From NCBI GenBank assembly GCA_024643405.1, contig JAHENA010000001.1, forward strand, positions 47,695 through 111,694: DNA of 64,000 nt. Direction: 5' to 3'. The position numbers were made by a program, and so were the translations under genes. The notes under the pieces were generated by a model that worked only from the letters and a program-made list of their open reading frames with translations, did not search any database and was not told where the DNA came from. The stretch comes from Flavobacteriales bacterium (GTDB taxonomy: Bacteria; Bacteroidota; Bacteroidia; Flavobacteriales; Flavobacteriaceae). This document shows, in pieces, positions 34,976 through 43,862 of this stretch (positions are counted from its first letter, which is position 1; each line of letters begins with the position of its first letter).

Positions 34976-35744
34976 TTAAATTCCAAGAGTTTAAATTTTG
35001 AATATAATGATGTGCTGTTAAATCAAATTGAACAGGAACCACAGATACATAGCCATTTTCTAAAGCCCATTCATCGGTATCTTCTCCATTATCTAAATTA
35101 ACAAATTTTCCAGTAAGCCAATAATAATCTTTTCCTTGAGGGTTTTTGCGTTTGTCAAACTCTTCAACCCAATTAGCTTTTGCTTGTCGGCATATTTTAA
35201 TGCCTTTTATATTTTTTTCTGAAATGTCAGGAATATTAACATTAAGCACAATACCATTTGGTAACCCTTGTTTTAAAACCATTTCTGAGATGGTTTTTAC
35301 AAAATGTTTTGCTGAACTAAAATCAGCATTCCATTTGTAATTAAGTAAAGAGAAACCAATAGCAGGAATCCCTTCAATCCCAGCTTCAATTGCAGCACTC
35401 ATAGTCCCTGAATAAATTACGTTAATTGAAGAATTGGAGCCGTGATTGATACCCGAAACACAAAGATCTGGCTTTCTATCTAAAACTTCTCGAATGCCAA
35501 GTTTTACGCAATCCGCAGGTGTTCCAGAGCAACTATATTCTACTTGTTTTTCATTGTCAACGATAACACGTTCAACATAAAGTGTAGAGTCGAGAGTAAT
35601 GGCATGACCCATACCGCTTTGCGGACTGTCTGGTGCAACTACCACAATATCCCCAATGGTATTTAAAACCTCAATAAGCGTTCTTAGTCCAGGAGCATTT
35701 ATTCCGTCATCATTTGTAACTAAAATAAGTGGTTTCTTTGGCAT
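34968..35744 (-). CDS. surE: 5'-nucleotidase SurE
   Basis: Metal-dependent nucleoside monophosphatase used in stationary-phase survival and stress. The 258-residue protein begins with the family signature ILVTNDDGINAPGLRTL, whose two Asp residues bind the metal, then VVVAPDSPQSGMGHAITL, GTPADCVKLGI and CVSGINHGSNSSINVIYSGT. It is the first gene of the surE-lpxB-C40-comEC unit; the upstream 200 bases to the divergent protease gene hold no clear promoter match. Confidence 0.94.
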   Translation of the reverse strand: MPKKPLILVTNDDGINAPGLRTLIEVLNTIGDIVVVAPDSPQSGMGHAITLDSTLYVERVIVDNEKQVEYSCSGTPADCVKLGIREVLDRKPDLCVSGINHGSNSSINVIYSGTMSAAIEAGIEGIPAIGFSLLNYKWNADFSSAKHFVKTISEMVLKQGLPNGIVLNVNIPDISEKNIKGIKICRQAKANWVEEFDKRKNPQGKDYYWLTGKFVNLDNGEDTDEWALENGYVSVVPVQFDLTAHHYIQNLNSWNLNG

Positions 35745-35953
35745 AAAAGGTCATTTATAAATATCGCTAAAATACATAAATTACTCTGTAATTGCTCAAT
35801 TTGTTCGGTTTAACAAAAAATTAGTACCGATTGACTTTATTGGCATGGTTTTTTCTTTATTTTAGTGTAAAAATAAATAGTGTTTACTTTTGATCTTAAT
35901 ATTTTTAGTTGTGAAATAATAAAGACAAAAAGGAACATAAGTTAAAAAGGAAT

Positions 35954-38101
35954 ATGAAAAAAATTATGAAAAGGAACTATAGAATTTTGTTATTGCTGAT
36001 ATTATTAGCTTTTGCATCCTGCAGTTTCACTACGAAAACATTCGCAGATCCAGATAAAGATAAATTATTAATACAGGTAATAACTTACGTACTTCAACAA
36101 GGGCATTTTGATCCTATTGTTATGGATGATGCTTTTTCAGCTCAATTGTTTAAGGATTACGTTGAAAATCTTGACCCGGCAAAGCATTATTTTTATGAAT
36201 CTGATATTGAAGATTTCAAAAAATTTGAAACCAATATTGATGACCAATTAAAAGTGTATGATATTACTTTTTTTAATGTCACTTATAATGTAATTCTTAA
36301 ACGAATTGAAGAGGCCAAAATAATGTACAAAGAGGCATTGTCTGAACCTTTTGATTATACTAAAGATGAAACTTTTAATACTGACTATGATATGATTGGT
36401 TATGTAAAGAATAAAAGGGAAATGAAGGAACTTTGGAGAAAAGAAATGAAATTTTCAACCCTTTCTAATTATGATGATTTATTTACAGAAGAAAAGAATT
36501 TAAAAGAAAAGGATTCTAATTATGTAATGAAAACGGAACAGGAAATTGAAAAGGAAGCAAGAGAAGCAACCTTAAAATATATGGATATATATTTTAATGA
36601 TGTGATTGATGATTTAAAACGTGAAGATTGGTTTGAAGTATATGTAAATACTATAGTTGGAGAGTTTGATCCGCATACTTATTATTTAGCACCTAAAAGT
36701 AAAGAAGATTTTGACACTAAGATGTCTGGTAAACTGGAAGGTATAGGTGCTAGATTACAAAAACGTATGGACTATATTAAAATAGTTGAACTCATTTCTG
36801 GAGGACCTGCATGGAGAAGTAATGAGTTAGAAGTTGAGGACGTCATCTTAAAAGTAAAACAAGAAAATGAGGAGTTTGCTGTAAATATTGTGGGCATGCC
36901 TATTAATGATGCCATAAAATTTATTAAAGGGCCAAAAGGCACTAAAGTAACATTAACAATTAAAAAAGTTGATGGTACAATTAAAGAGATTACTCTTATA
37001 AGGGATATTATTCAGTTTGATGAGACATATGCCAAAGCTTCTTTAGTAGAAAAAGATAATGTTAAGTTTGGGGTTATAGATCTTCCTAGTTTTTATTTAG
37101 ATATGAATAATTATAAAAAACTAAATGCCGCTGTAGATGTAAAAAGGGAAATTGAACAGTTGAAGGCAGAAGGTATTCAAGGATTAGTTTTAGATTTAAG
37201 AGATAATGGGGGTGGCTCTTTACCAGCGGTAGTTGATATGGCCGGATTATTTATTGAAAATGGACCTGTTGTTCAAGTGCGTTCAACCGGTGCTCCAAAA
37301 CAAGTTTTAGAAGATAGAGATCGATCTATAACTTGGGATGGCCCTTTGGTAATATTAGTGAATGAATTATCAGCTTCAGCTTCAGAAATTATGGCGGCTG
37401 CCATGCAAGATTATAAGAGAGCCATTATTATAGGAAGTAAACAAACTTATGGCAAAGGTACAGTGCAAAACGTATTAGATTTAAATGACTATGTTCGTAA
37501 CAACACCAATGGTAATTTAGGAGCTTTAGCTTTAACAACTCAAAAGTATTATAGAATTAGTGGAGGTTCTGTTCAGTTAGAAGGCGTAAAAAGTGATGTT
37601 GTGGTTCCAGGTAAATTTAGTTTTATTGATGTTGGAGAAAAAGACAAAGAAAATGCATTGCCATGGGATGAAATTGATTCCGCTAAATATTCTACTTGGA
37701 GTAATTATTTTGATTATGCTGCGGCAATAAAAAGTAGTAACGATAGAATGAATAATAATCATCAACTAAACCTTATTGAAGAGAATGCGCAATGGGTTAA
37801 AAGTAAAATTGATGAGAAATCAGTGTCGTTAAATTATGAAAAATATAAGGCTAAAATTGCTTTAAATAATAAGGAGGCTGAGCGATTTGAAGAGATAAAT
37901 AATTACAAAACAAACTTGACCTTTCAATCACCGCTTTATGAAAAGGAACTTTTTGCCAAGGATACAACTGATTTAAAAGAAAAACGTGAACGTTGGCACC
38001 AAAGTTTGAGCCAAGATGTATATGTGGAAGAAGCTTTAAATGTGCTTGAAGATTTAAAAACGTCATACAATATTAAAAAAGTTGCAACTGTAAAAAATTA
38101 A
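35954..38101 (+). CDS. carboxy-terminal processing protease (Prc/Tsp type), lipoprotein
   Basis: Periplasmic serine protease of family S41 (715 residues) that degrades proteins from unstructured C-termini. It has a lipoprotein signal with Cys23 (LLAFASC), an N-terminal helical domain, a tail-specific region GEFDPHTYYLAPKSKEDF, a PDZ domain (about residues 245-345, with SGKLEGIGARLQ), and the S41 core. The catalytic dyad is Ser in NELSASASEI and Lys in TYGKGTVQ. A C-terminal DUF3340-like extension follows from about residue 555. The ABC permease gene starts 4 bases after the stop. Confidence 0.9.
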   Translation: MKKIMKRNYRILLLLILLAFASCSFTTKTFADPDKDKLLIQVITYVLQQGHFDPIVMDDAFSAQLFKDYVENLDPAKHYFYESDIEDFKKFETNIDDQLKVYDITFFNVTYNVILKRIEEAKIMYKEALSEPFDYTKDETFNTDYDMIGYVKNKREMKELWRKEMKFSTLSNYDDLFTEEKNLKEKDSNYVMKTEQEIEKEAREATLKYMDIYFNDVIDDLKREDWFEVYVNTIVGEFDPHTYYLAPKSKEDFDTKMSGKLEGIGARLQKRMDYIKIVELISGGPAWRSNELEVEDVILKVKQENEEFAVNIVGMPINDAIKFIKGPKGTKVTLTIKKVDGTIKEITLIRDIIQFDETYAKASLVEKDNVKFGVIDLPSFYLDMNNYKKLNAAVDVKREIEQLKAEGIQGLVLDLRDNGGGSLPAVVDMAGLFIENGPVVQVRSTGAPKQVLEDRDRSITWDGPLVILVNELSASASEIMAAAMQDYKRAIIIGSKQTYGKGTVQNVLDLNDYVRNNTNGNLGALALTTQKYYRISGGSVQLEGVKSDVVVPGKFSFIDVGEKDKENALPWDEIDSAKYSTWSNYFDYAAAIKSSNDRMNNNHQLNLIEENAQWVKSKIDEKSVSLNYEKYKAKIALNNKEAERFEEINNYKTNLTFQSPLYEKELFAKDTTDLKEKRERWHQSLSQDVYVEEALNVLEDLKTSYNIKKVATVKN

Positions 38102-38105
38102 ATAA

Positions 38106-39194
38106 ATGAGTAGTAATTCGCTCTCATTAAAACAATTAGCGCTCCAAAAGTTTAAAAAGAATTTTTGGGGCGTTTTTAGTTTTTATTTTATTTTAGTGGT
38201 AGGCTTCATTTCTGTATTTGCGTATTTGCTAGCTCCAGATGATTCACAATATGCCAACCAAATGCATCTATCAATTCACTCAAAAAAACCAGGTTTTAGG
38301 GTTGAGATGCTTATAATACCTTCAAAGCTCAAGGCAGATCAAAGTGCCTTGGACAAAATTTTTTTTGGTAAGAAAAACATGGATACAGAAATTCCAGTCT
38401 CAGAATTTAATTTTGAAGGACAAACTCTGATGTATACTGAATATGCTTCAGATGGATTAAAAGGAGTTGAAAAAACAGTTCAAATAAACTTCAGTGATAA
38501 TTTAAGTCCATTCGTAAAGAGCAAAACATTTTATTTTGGAACTGATAAATATGGGCGTGATTTATTAAGTAGAGTCCTAGTAGGTGCCAGAATATCTTTT
38601 TTTATTGGGTTTGTGGCTGTTTTTATTTCTTTGATAATAGGTATTTTTATGGGAAGCCTTGCTGGATATTTTGGGGGTAATGTAGACGCCGTCATAATGT
38701 GGATAATCAATGTAACATGGTCTATACCAACTTTGCTTCTGGTAATTGCTATTACTTTAGCTTTAGGCAAAGGCTTTTGGCAGGTGTTTATTGCAGTGGG
38801 TTTAACCATGTGGGTTGAAGTAGCTAGAGTGGTTCGCGGGCAAATTATGAGCACCAAAGAAATGCAATATGTTACTGCTGCCAGAGCTTTAGGATATAAT
38901 GATTATAGAATAATAACTAAACATATATTGCCAAATATCATGGCACCAGTCATTGTGATTTCTGCAGCTAATTTTGCAGCAGCTATATTGATAGAAAGTG
39001 GTTTAAGCTTTTTGGGTATTGGTGCACAACCACCTATGGCAAGCTGGGGCGCTATGATTAAGGACCACTATAATTATATTATTTTAGGGAAACCCTATTT
39101 AGCAATAATACCTGGGTTATGTATCATGAGTTTGGTTATGGCTTTTATGCTTATTGGGAATGCTTTGAGAGATGCCTTAGATGTCAAGGGATGA
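38106..39194 (+). CDS. OppC/DppC-like ABC transporter permease
   Basis: Inner-membrane permease subunit of a peptide-type ABC transporter (362 residues). After a first helix near residues 20-38 there is an insert of about 100 residues before the typical block FGTDKYGRDLLSRVLVGARIS. Further helices and the EAA loop (ALGYNDYRIITKHILPNI) follow, ending in ESGLSFLGIGAQPPMASWG. No partner permease, ATPase or binding protein lies in the window, so the rest of the complex must be elsewhere. It is coupled to the protease gene by a 4-base gap. Confidence 0.88.
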   Translation: MSSNSLSLKQLALQKFKKNFWGVFSFYFILVVGFISVFAYLLAPDDSQYANQMHLSIHSKKPGFRVEMLIIPSKLKADQSALDKIFFGKKNMDTEIPVSEFNFEGQTLMYTEYASDGLKGVEKTVQINFSDNLSPFVKSKTFYFGTDKYGRDLLSRVLVGARISFFIGFVAVFISLIIGIFMGSLAGYFGGNVDAVIMWIINVTWSIPTLLLVIAITLALGKGFWQVFIAVGLTMWVEVARVVRGQIMSTKEMQYVTAARALGYNDYRIITKHILPNIMAPVIVISAANFAAAILIESGLSFLGIGAQPPMASWGAMIKDHYNYIILGKPYLAIIPGLCIMSLVMAFMLIGNALRDALDVKG

Positions 39195-39235
39195 ATTTAA
39201 TTATGGTTATCCAATAATTAGATATTTTTTGCATT

Positions 39236-40471
39236 TTAACTTTTCCCTATCCAGTTAACGATTTTCTCTATACCTTCAATAATATTAGGGCTATCATTTT
39301 GGATGTTAAATAAATGTTTCTCTTTTGGTTCTTTAAAATCTACATAGGCCAACCTAGCCACTAAATTATCAGCATCAAAACCAAATGCAGAAGCTGGTAG
39401 AAGCGCAACCCCCGTTTCAATTAATAAACGTTCACAAAGTTGATGAGAGGTCGTAATACCGCGAAGATTTAATTTTTCCTTGTGAAATGAGAAATCTGGG
39501 AAGATGTAAAAACCACCTTGTGGCGCATGTACTTTGATCTTTTCAGAATTTAAATGATCACTACAGTAATTACCAATTTTTTTAAGAATATCAATTTGAT
39601 AATCAACATAGTCTTTAGTCTCATTGAAATTTTTATAGGCAGTTTTAGCTGCTATTTGAACAGGAGCCGCTGCGCAGGAATAGGTTTCAGATCCAATGCC
39701 AATTAAAGCTTGTTTAAATTCTGGCTCAATATTTTTATATAGAAATGCCGCTCCAAACCGCCAACCTCCAGCACCACACCATTTTGACAATCCAGTAGTA
39801 GTAATAGTTTTTTCCGGATAGTAATTTGAAAATGAAAGGTGGGAATGATTATGATTTAGTAAACCATAGATTTCATCTGAAATCACCAACATGTTTTGTG
39901 ACTTTGCAATCTGGGCTATGTCTATAAGTTCCTGTTCTGAATAAGTTAAACCATCAGGATTACCAGGATAGTTTAAAATTAATATAGAAGCCTCATGTTT
40001 TTTAAGTTTTGTGCCTTCAACTATAGTTTTTGAATTTATTCTCCAGCGCTCTTCAAAAGTTGTATTAAGTTTAATAATATGATGTCCTGCTAGTCTAGCT
40101 TGTGGAGCATATGAAACCCAGGATGGAGAGGGAATAAACACATCTGCATTTTTAAACGCCATTAATATATTAAAGAGTAATATTTTTGAACCAGGTGCAA
40201 TCAAAATATTATTTGGATCAACTTCTAAACTATTATGTTGCTTATGGAAAGCGGACATGAATTCTCTGAGTTCTGAATCGCCTTGAACCGAGGTATATTC
40301 CTTATGCTTTACAGATTCTTTTAGTGCTTTTAAAACACTTTTAGGAGGTAAAAAGGGTGATTGACCAAAACCAAACTTAATGACTTTTTTGTTTTGATCT
40401 ATTAATAATTTAGATTGTGTATTAATTAATAAGGTTTGAGATTCTTCAATTTCTTTATATAAACCCTTCAT
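39236..40471 (-). CDS. PLP-dependent class I/II aminotransferase
   Basis: Fold-type I pyridoxal-phosphate aminotransferase (411 residues), related to aspartate aminotransferases. Visible motifs are GFGQSPFLPP and SVQGDSELREFM in the N-terminal part, ILNYPGNPDGLTYSE with the substrate-binding Asn, VISDEIYG with the PLP-contact Asp, TTGLSKWCGAGGWRFG with the Schiff-base Lys, and a C-terminal LARLAYVD with the carboxylate-binding Arg. Amino-acid specificity cannot be read from sequence. It is the last gene of an engB-containing minus-strand run. Confidence 0.87.
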   Translation of the reverse strand: MKGLYKEIEESQTLLINTQSKLLIDQNKKVIKFGFGQSPFLPPKSVLKALKESVKHKEYTSVQGDSELREFMSAFHKQHNSLEVDPNNILIAPGSKILLFNILMAFKNADVFIPSPSWVSYAPQARLAGHHIIKLNTTFEERWRINSKTIVEGTKLKKHEASILILNYPGNPDGLTYSEQELIDIAQIAKSQNMLVISDEIYGLLNHNHSHLSFSNYYPEKTITTTGLSKWCGAGGWRFGAAFLYKNIEPEFKQALIGIGSETYSCAAAPVQIAAKTAYKNFNETKDYVDYQIDILKKIGNYCSDHLNSEKIKVHAPQGGFYIFPDFSFHKEKLNLRGITTSHQLCERLLIETGVALLPASAFGFDADNLVARLAYVDFKEPKEKHLFNIQNDSPNIIEGIEKIVNWIGKS

Positions 40472-40505
40472 ATTAATAATTCTAAAATTAAAAATTGATC
40501 ACTAA

Positions 40506-41111
40506 TTAGTCAGTTTTCATATTCGTATTCAATTGATCGATATAATCTAAAAGATCTTCTTTGCCTATATCATTTGAAGATGAAGTTATAAAATAATTTG
40601 GCGTTTCTTCCCAAGTTTCAAGCAGAATAGCTTTATAAGCGTCAACATGGTTTTCAATAGCTTTAGGTTTTAATTTATCAGCTTTTGTAAAGATAATTGA
40701 GAATGGAATGCCATTTTCACCCAACCATTGCATAAACTCTAAATCAATAGATTGTGGTTCATGTCTTATATCAACTAATACAAAAGCACTTACTAACTGT
40801 TCGCGTAAGCTAAAATACTGGGTAATAAATTTTTGAAAAGTTTTTTTTGAACTCTTTGAAACCTTAGCATAACCATAGCCAGGTAAGTCAACCAAATACC
40901 AGTTTTTGTTAATTAAAAAATGATTGATAAGCTGGGTTTTTCCAGGTCTTCCGGAAGTTTTTGCTAAACTTTTTTTGTTGGTAAGCATATTAATTAAAGA
41001 AGACTTCCCAACATTACTTCTGCCAATAAATGCATATTCTGGCAACCTGTTTTTGGGGCATTTTGCCACATCAGAGTTGCTCATCACAAATTCAGCGGAT
41101 TTAACTAGCAT
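40506..41111 (-). CDS. engB: ribosome biogenesis GTP-binding protein EngB (YihA/YsxC)
   Basis: Essential GTPase that helps assemble the large ribosomal subunit; 201 residues. G motifs are all present: G1 [13 protein letters not shown]2 near [14 protein letters not shown]3 [12 protein letters not shown]4 FTKADKLKP and G5 TSSSNDIG. It begins 18 bases after the stop of the alpha/beta hydrolase gene. The placement just before mraZ and the dcw cluster, in opposite direction, is common among flavobacteria. Confidence 0.93.
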   Translation of the reverse strand: MLVKSAEFVMSNSDVAKCPKNRLPEYAFIGRSNVGKSSLINMLTNKKSLAKTSGRPGKTQLINHFLINKNWYLVDLPGYGYAKVSKSSKKTFQKFITQYFSLREQLVSAFVLVDIRHEPQSIDLEFMQWLGENGIPFSIIFTKADKLKPKAIENHVDAYKAILLETWEETPNYFITSSSNDIGKEDLLDYIDQLNTNMKTD

Positions 41112-41129
41112 AAGGTATATTTCGAAATT

Positions 41130-41891
41130 TTATAAATTTCTATTTTTTAACCAAGATTCAAGAATATTATTAAATTCCTCAGGATGTTCCATCATGGCTG
41201 CATGCCCACATTTATCAATCCAATATAAGTCAGAATCCGGCAATAAAGAGTTAAATTCTTCGGCGACTTCTGGTGGGGTTACAGTATCATTTTTACCCCA
41301 AATAATGCAGGTTGGCGTTTGCATTTTAGGTAAATCCTTCGCCATATTATGCCGTATAGCACTTTTTGCAATAGCCAGTGTTTTAATAAGTTTATTTCTG
41401 TCATTTACGGTGGCATAAACTTCATCAACAATTTCTTTGGTAGCTACTTCAGGATCATAAAAAACATCTTGAGATTTCTTTTTAATAACTTCATAGTCGC
41501 TGCGTTTGGTGTAGCCTCCACCCATGGCACTTTCATAAAGCCCGGAACTTCCAGTAATAACCAACGCTTTTATTTTAGAAGGGTAGAGTTTTGTGTGATA
41601 TAAACCTATGTGTCCGCCCAATGAATTTCCTAATAAGATAACATCTTCTAGTTGCTTAAAAGCTATAAAGTCATGAAGGTATTTTGCAAAACTTTTTACA
41701 TTAGTTTTAAGTAACGACATGGTATAAATAGGCAATTCTGGAATAATAACTCTGTAACCTTTTGTGCTAAAATATTTAGTTACAGCTTCAAAGTTACTAA
41801 GACCACCCATAAGACCATGTAGTATTATGATTGGAGTGCCTTGGCCGGCTTCAATATAACTGTAGTTTTTTTCTTTTTTTAAAAGATGCAT
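41130..41891 (-). CDS. alpha/beta-hydrolase
   Basis: Cytosolic alpha/beta-fold hydrolase of 253 residues with no signal peptide. The oxyanion motif HGLMGGLSNF follows the first strand, the nucleophile elbow is GNSLGGHIG, the acidic residue is in IIWGKNDTVTPPE and the catalytic His in DKCGHAAMMEHPEEF. Family members include esterases and C-C hydrolases, and the substrate is not identifiable. It is transcribed away from mraZ, with a TATATTTG box at 41927-41920 as a likely -7 element. Confidence 0.85.
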   Translation of the reverse strand: MHLLKKEKNYSYIEAGQGTPIIILHGLMGGLSNFEAVTKYFSTKGYRVIIPELPIYTMSLLKTNVKSFAKYLHDFIAFKQLEDVILLGNSLGGHIGLYHTKLYPSKIKALVITGSSGLYESAMGGGYTKRSDYEVIKKKSQDVFYDPEVATKEIVDEVYATVNDRNKLIKTLAIAKSAIRHNMAKDLPKMQTPTCIIWGKNDTVTPPEVAEEFNSLLPDSDLYWIDKCGHAAMMEHPEEFNNILESWLKNRNL

Positions 41892-42111
41892 GTTTTACTT
41901 GTTCGCATTTTGTTAAAAACAAATATAGTTAATTCATTGAGATTTTAATGACAATAATTGTTGCTACTGGGTATTTATTAAGATATCAGATATTAACAAT
42001 TATAATTTTATCTGGTTGATTTTTATAACCAATTGATAACAAGAGTTTAAGTCAATGAATAAACCAGAAAATGGAATAATTGATGCATTTAGTCGAAAAA
42101 TTATTAACAAA

Positions 42112-42141
42112 GTGGTATAATGTGGTAAAAAGTGGTAAAAT
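42112..42141 (+). promoter_or_regulatory. MraZ operator: three GTGGT boxes at 10-base spacing
   Basis: GTGGT occurs at 42112, 42122 and 42132, each separated by five A/T-rich bases, exactly one helical turn apart. In other bacteria MraZ binds three or more TGGGN repeats with the same N5 spacing upstream of its own gene, so this is very probably the autoregulatory operator. The last box ends 11 bases before a perfect -7 element, so bound MraZ would cover the -33 region. Confidence 0.75.
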
Positions 42142-42147
42142 TTTCAA

Positions 42148-42155
42148 TATATTTG
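42148..42155 (+). promoter_or_regulatory. -7 promoter box of the dcw cluster
   Basis: TATATTTG, a full match to TAnnTTTG, just downstream of the GTGGT boxes and 32 bases before the mraZ start codon. No separate -33 TTTG is seen; the repeats occupy that place. Confidence 0.65.
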
Positions 42156-42187
42156 AAACTTAAAGACAAAATCTAGACCTAACTGTT

Positions 42188-42655
42188 TTGAATTCACTAA
42201 TTGGGACATACGAATGTAAAGTTGATGCCAAGGGTAGACTCATGCTTCCTGCAGCATTAAAAAAGCAATTGAATCCTTCGTTACAAAATGGGTTTGTGTT
42301 AAAACGTGCAGTTTTTCAACCATGTTTGGAATTATTTCCCATGTCTGAATGGGAAGTTTTGATGCAAAAGGTTAATAAGCTAAATAAGTTTAAAAAGAAG
42401 AATAATGATTTTATCCGTCGGTTTACTGCGGGTGTTAAAGTGGTGGAAATTGATTCAAATGGCCGTCTCTTAATACCTAAAGATTTGACTGTCTTTGCTG
42501 ATATTACAAAAAACATTGTGATGTCTTCTGCTATAAATATTATTGAAATCTGGGATAAGGATAAATATGAAAAGGCTATTGACGATGCAACAGGTGACTT
42601 TGCTGATTTAGCTGAAGAAGTAATGGGACAAGATGATGATGATGGAATATCATAA
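42188..42655 (+). CDS. mraZ: division/cell wall cluster transcriptional regulator MraZ
   Basis: DNA-binding SpoVT-AbrB-like protein that regulates the dcw operon it heads; 155 residues. Two AbrB-type repeats are seen, each with the conserved D-x-K/N-G-R-L: GTYECKVDAKGRLMLPAAL at the start and VVEIDSNGRLLIPKDL in the middle. No ATG precedes these; the first codon is a TTG at 42188, which gives the conserved short N-terminus before GTYE. The C-terminus is acidic (DDDDGIS) and its bases overlap the rsmH start. Three operator-like boxes and a -7 promoter lie directly upstream. Confidence 0.93.
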   Translation: MNSLIGTYECKVDAKGRLMLPAALKKQLNPSLQNGFVLKRAVFQPCLELFPMSEWEVLMQKVNKLNKFKKKNNDFIRRFTAGVKVVEIDSNGRLLIPKDLTVFADITKNIVMSSAINIIEIWDKDKYEKAIDDATGDFADLAEEVMGQDDDDGIS

Positions 42656-43538
42656 CCCTGTTTTACTTAAAGAAACGGTTGATGGTTTAAATATCAAAGA
42701 AGATGGTGTTTATGTTGATGTCACTTTTGGAGGTGGTGGCCACAGTAAGGAAATACTGAGGCGTCTTGGTGATAAAGGAAGATTGTTTGCTTTTGATCAA
42801 GATTTAGATGCCCTTGAAAACACTATTGATGACAGACGGTTTCAATTAATAAATGAAAATTTCAGATATATAAAACGTTTTTTAAGGTTTTACGGCGTGA
42901 AAGAAGTTGACGGTATTTTAGCGGATTTTGGAGTTTCATCACATCAATTTGATGTTCCAGAACGTGGATTTTCTACTCGTTTTGAGGCAGATTTGGACAT
43001 GAGAATGAATCAAAAAAATCAACTTTCTGCATTTCAAGTAATTAATGAATATGATGAAGAACAATTAAAAAATGTTTTTTTTCAGTATGGTGAGTTAAGA
43101 GCAGCAGGAGCTATGGCAAAAGTGATTATTGAACATCGGAAGGAGGCTATTATTAAAACAAGTGAGCAATTAAAAAAAGTGTTGGGTAAATTTTTGCCTC
43201 CAAGACATGAAAATAAAGTATTGGCACAAATATATCAAGCCATACGCATTGAAGTGAATCAGGAAATTGAGGCATTAAAAGAATTTTTAGAACAAACACC
43301 CGAAGTTTTAAAGCAAGGCGGTAGGTTGAGTTTTATATCCTATCACTCTCTTGAGGACAGACTGGTAAAACGATTTATAAGAAATGGCCTATTTGAAGGA
43401 GAACCCGAGCGTGATATGTATGGCAATTTTGAAGTGCCTTTAAAAAAAATAAACGGACTCATCGTTCCGTCAAAAGAAGAGATAAAAAATAATAGCAGAG
43501 CTAGAAGTGCAAAACTACGTATAGCAGAAAAGTTATAA
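42642..43538 (+). CDS. rsmH: 16S rRNA (cytosine-1402 N4) methyltransferase RsmH
   Basis: SAM-dependent enzyme (formerly MraW) that methylates N4 of C1402 in the ribosomal P site. The chosen ATG gives MEYHNPVLLKETVDGL, the family N-terminus; three further ATG codons directly upstream (42633-42639) are alternatives and all overlap mraZ. The SAM loop is VDVTFGGGGHSKEIL, and GILADFGVSSHQFD, RGFSTRFEADLDMRM and the C-terminal SYHSLEDRLVKRF follow. About 298 residues, normal length. The next gene starts directly after the stop. Confidence 0.94.
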   Translation: MEYHNPVLLKETVDGLNIKEDGVYVDVTFGGGGHSKEILRRLGDKGRLFAFDQDLDALENTIDDRRFQLINENFRYIKRFLRFYGVKEVDGILADFGVSSHQFDVPERGFSTRFEADLDMRMNQKNQLSAFQVINEYDEEQLKNVFFQYGELRAAGAMAKVIIEHRKEAIIKTSEQLKKVLGKFLPPRHENKVLAQIYQAIRIEVNQEIEALKEFLEQTPEVLKQGGRLSFISYHSLEDRLVKRFIRNGLFEGEPERDMYGNFEVPLKKINGLIVPSKEEIKNNSRARSAKLRIAEKL

Positions 43539-43856
43539 ATGAAGAAAAATATCTATAGCATATTAAAAGGAACTTTTTTGGTGAGTGATGACTCTTTTAA
43601 AAACTGGAGAGTTATCATTTTTATTTCAACATTGGCGATAGTCATGATTGCAAGTTCTCATAGTGCTGATAAAAAAGTGTATGAAATAGCAAGATTAAAA
43701 AATGAAGTGAATGACATGCGGTCTCAATTTATCGATGGACGTTCAAAGCTTATGAGGCTTAAAATGGAATCTGAAGTAATGAATGCTATGGCTGAAAAGG
43801 GAATAGCACCATCAGTTATTCCACCAAAAAAAATAAAAGTTAAATCTCAACAATAA
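43539..43856 (+). CDS. ftsL: cell division protein FtsL
   Basis: Bitopic division protein of 105 residues: a short cytosolic N-terminus, one transmembrane helix (about residues 25-42), and a periplasmic heptad region (KVYEIARLKNEVNDMRSQF) that should form a coiled coil with FtsB. Position between rsmH and ftsI, plus this topology, support FtsL although its sequence varies greatly between phyla. It starts at the base after the rsmH stop, and ftsI follows after 6 bases. Confidence 0.85.
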   Translation: MKKNIYSILKGTFLVSDDSFKNWRVIIFISTLAIVMIASSHSADKKVYEIARLKNEVNDMRSQFIDGRSKLMRLKMESEVMNAMAEKGIAPSVIPPKKIKVKSQQ

Positions 43857-43862
43857 AAACAC

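Noticed and set aside
38531..38857. Minus-strand open frame of 108 codons inside the ABC permease
   Set aside because: Antisense shadow; rich in Lys, Ile and Thr without motifs, while the permease motifs are intact.
40924..41418. Plus-strand open frame of 164 codons opposite engB and the hydrolase
   Set aside because: Both minus-strand genes have intact family motifs here; the plus frame is low-complexity and spans their junction.
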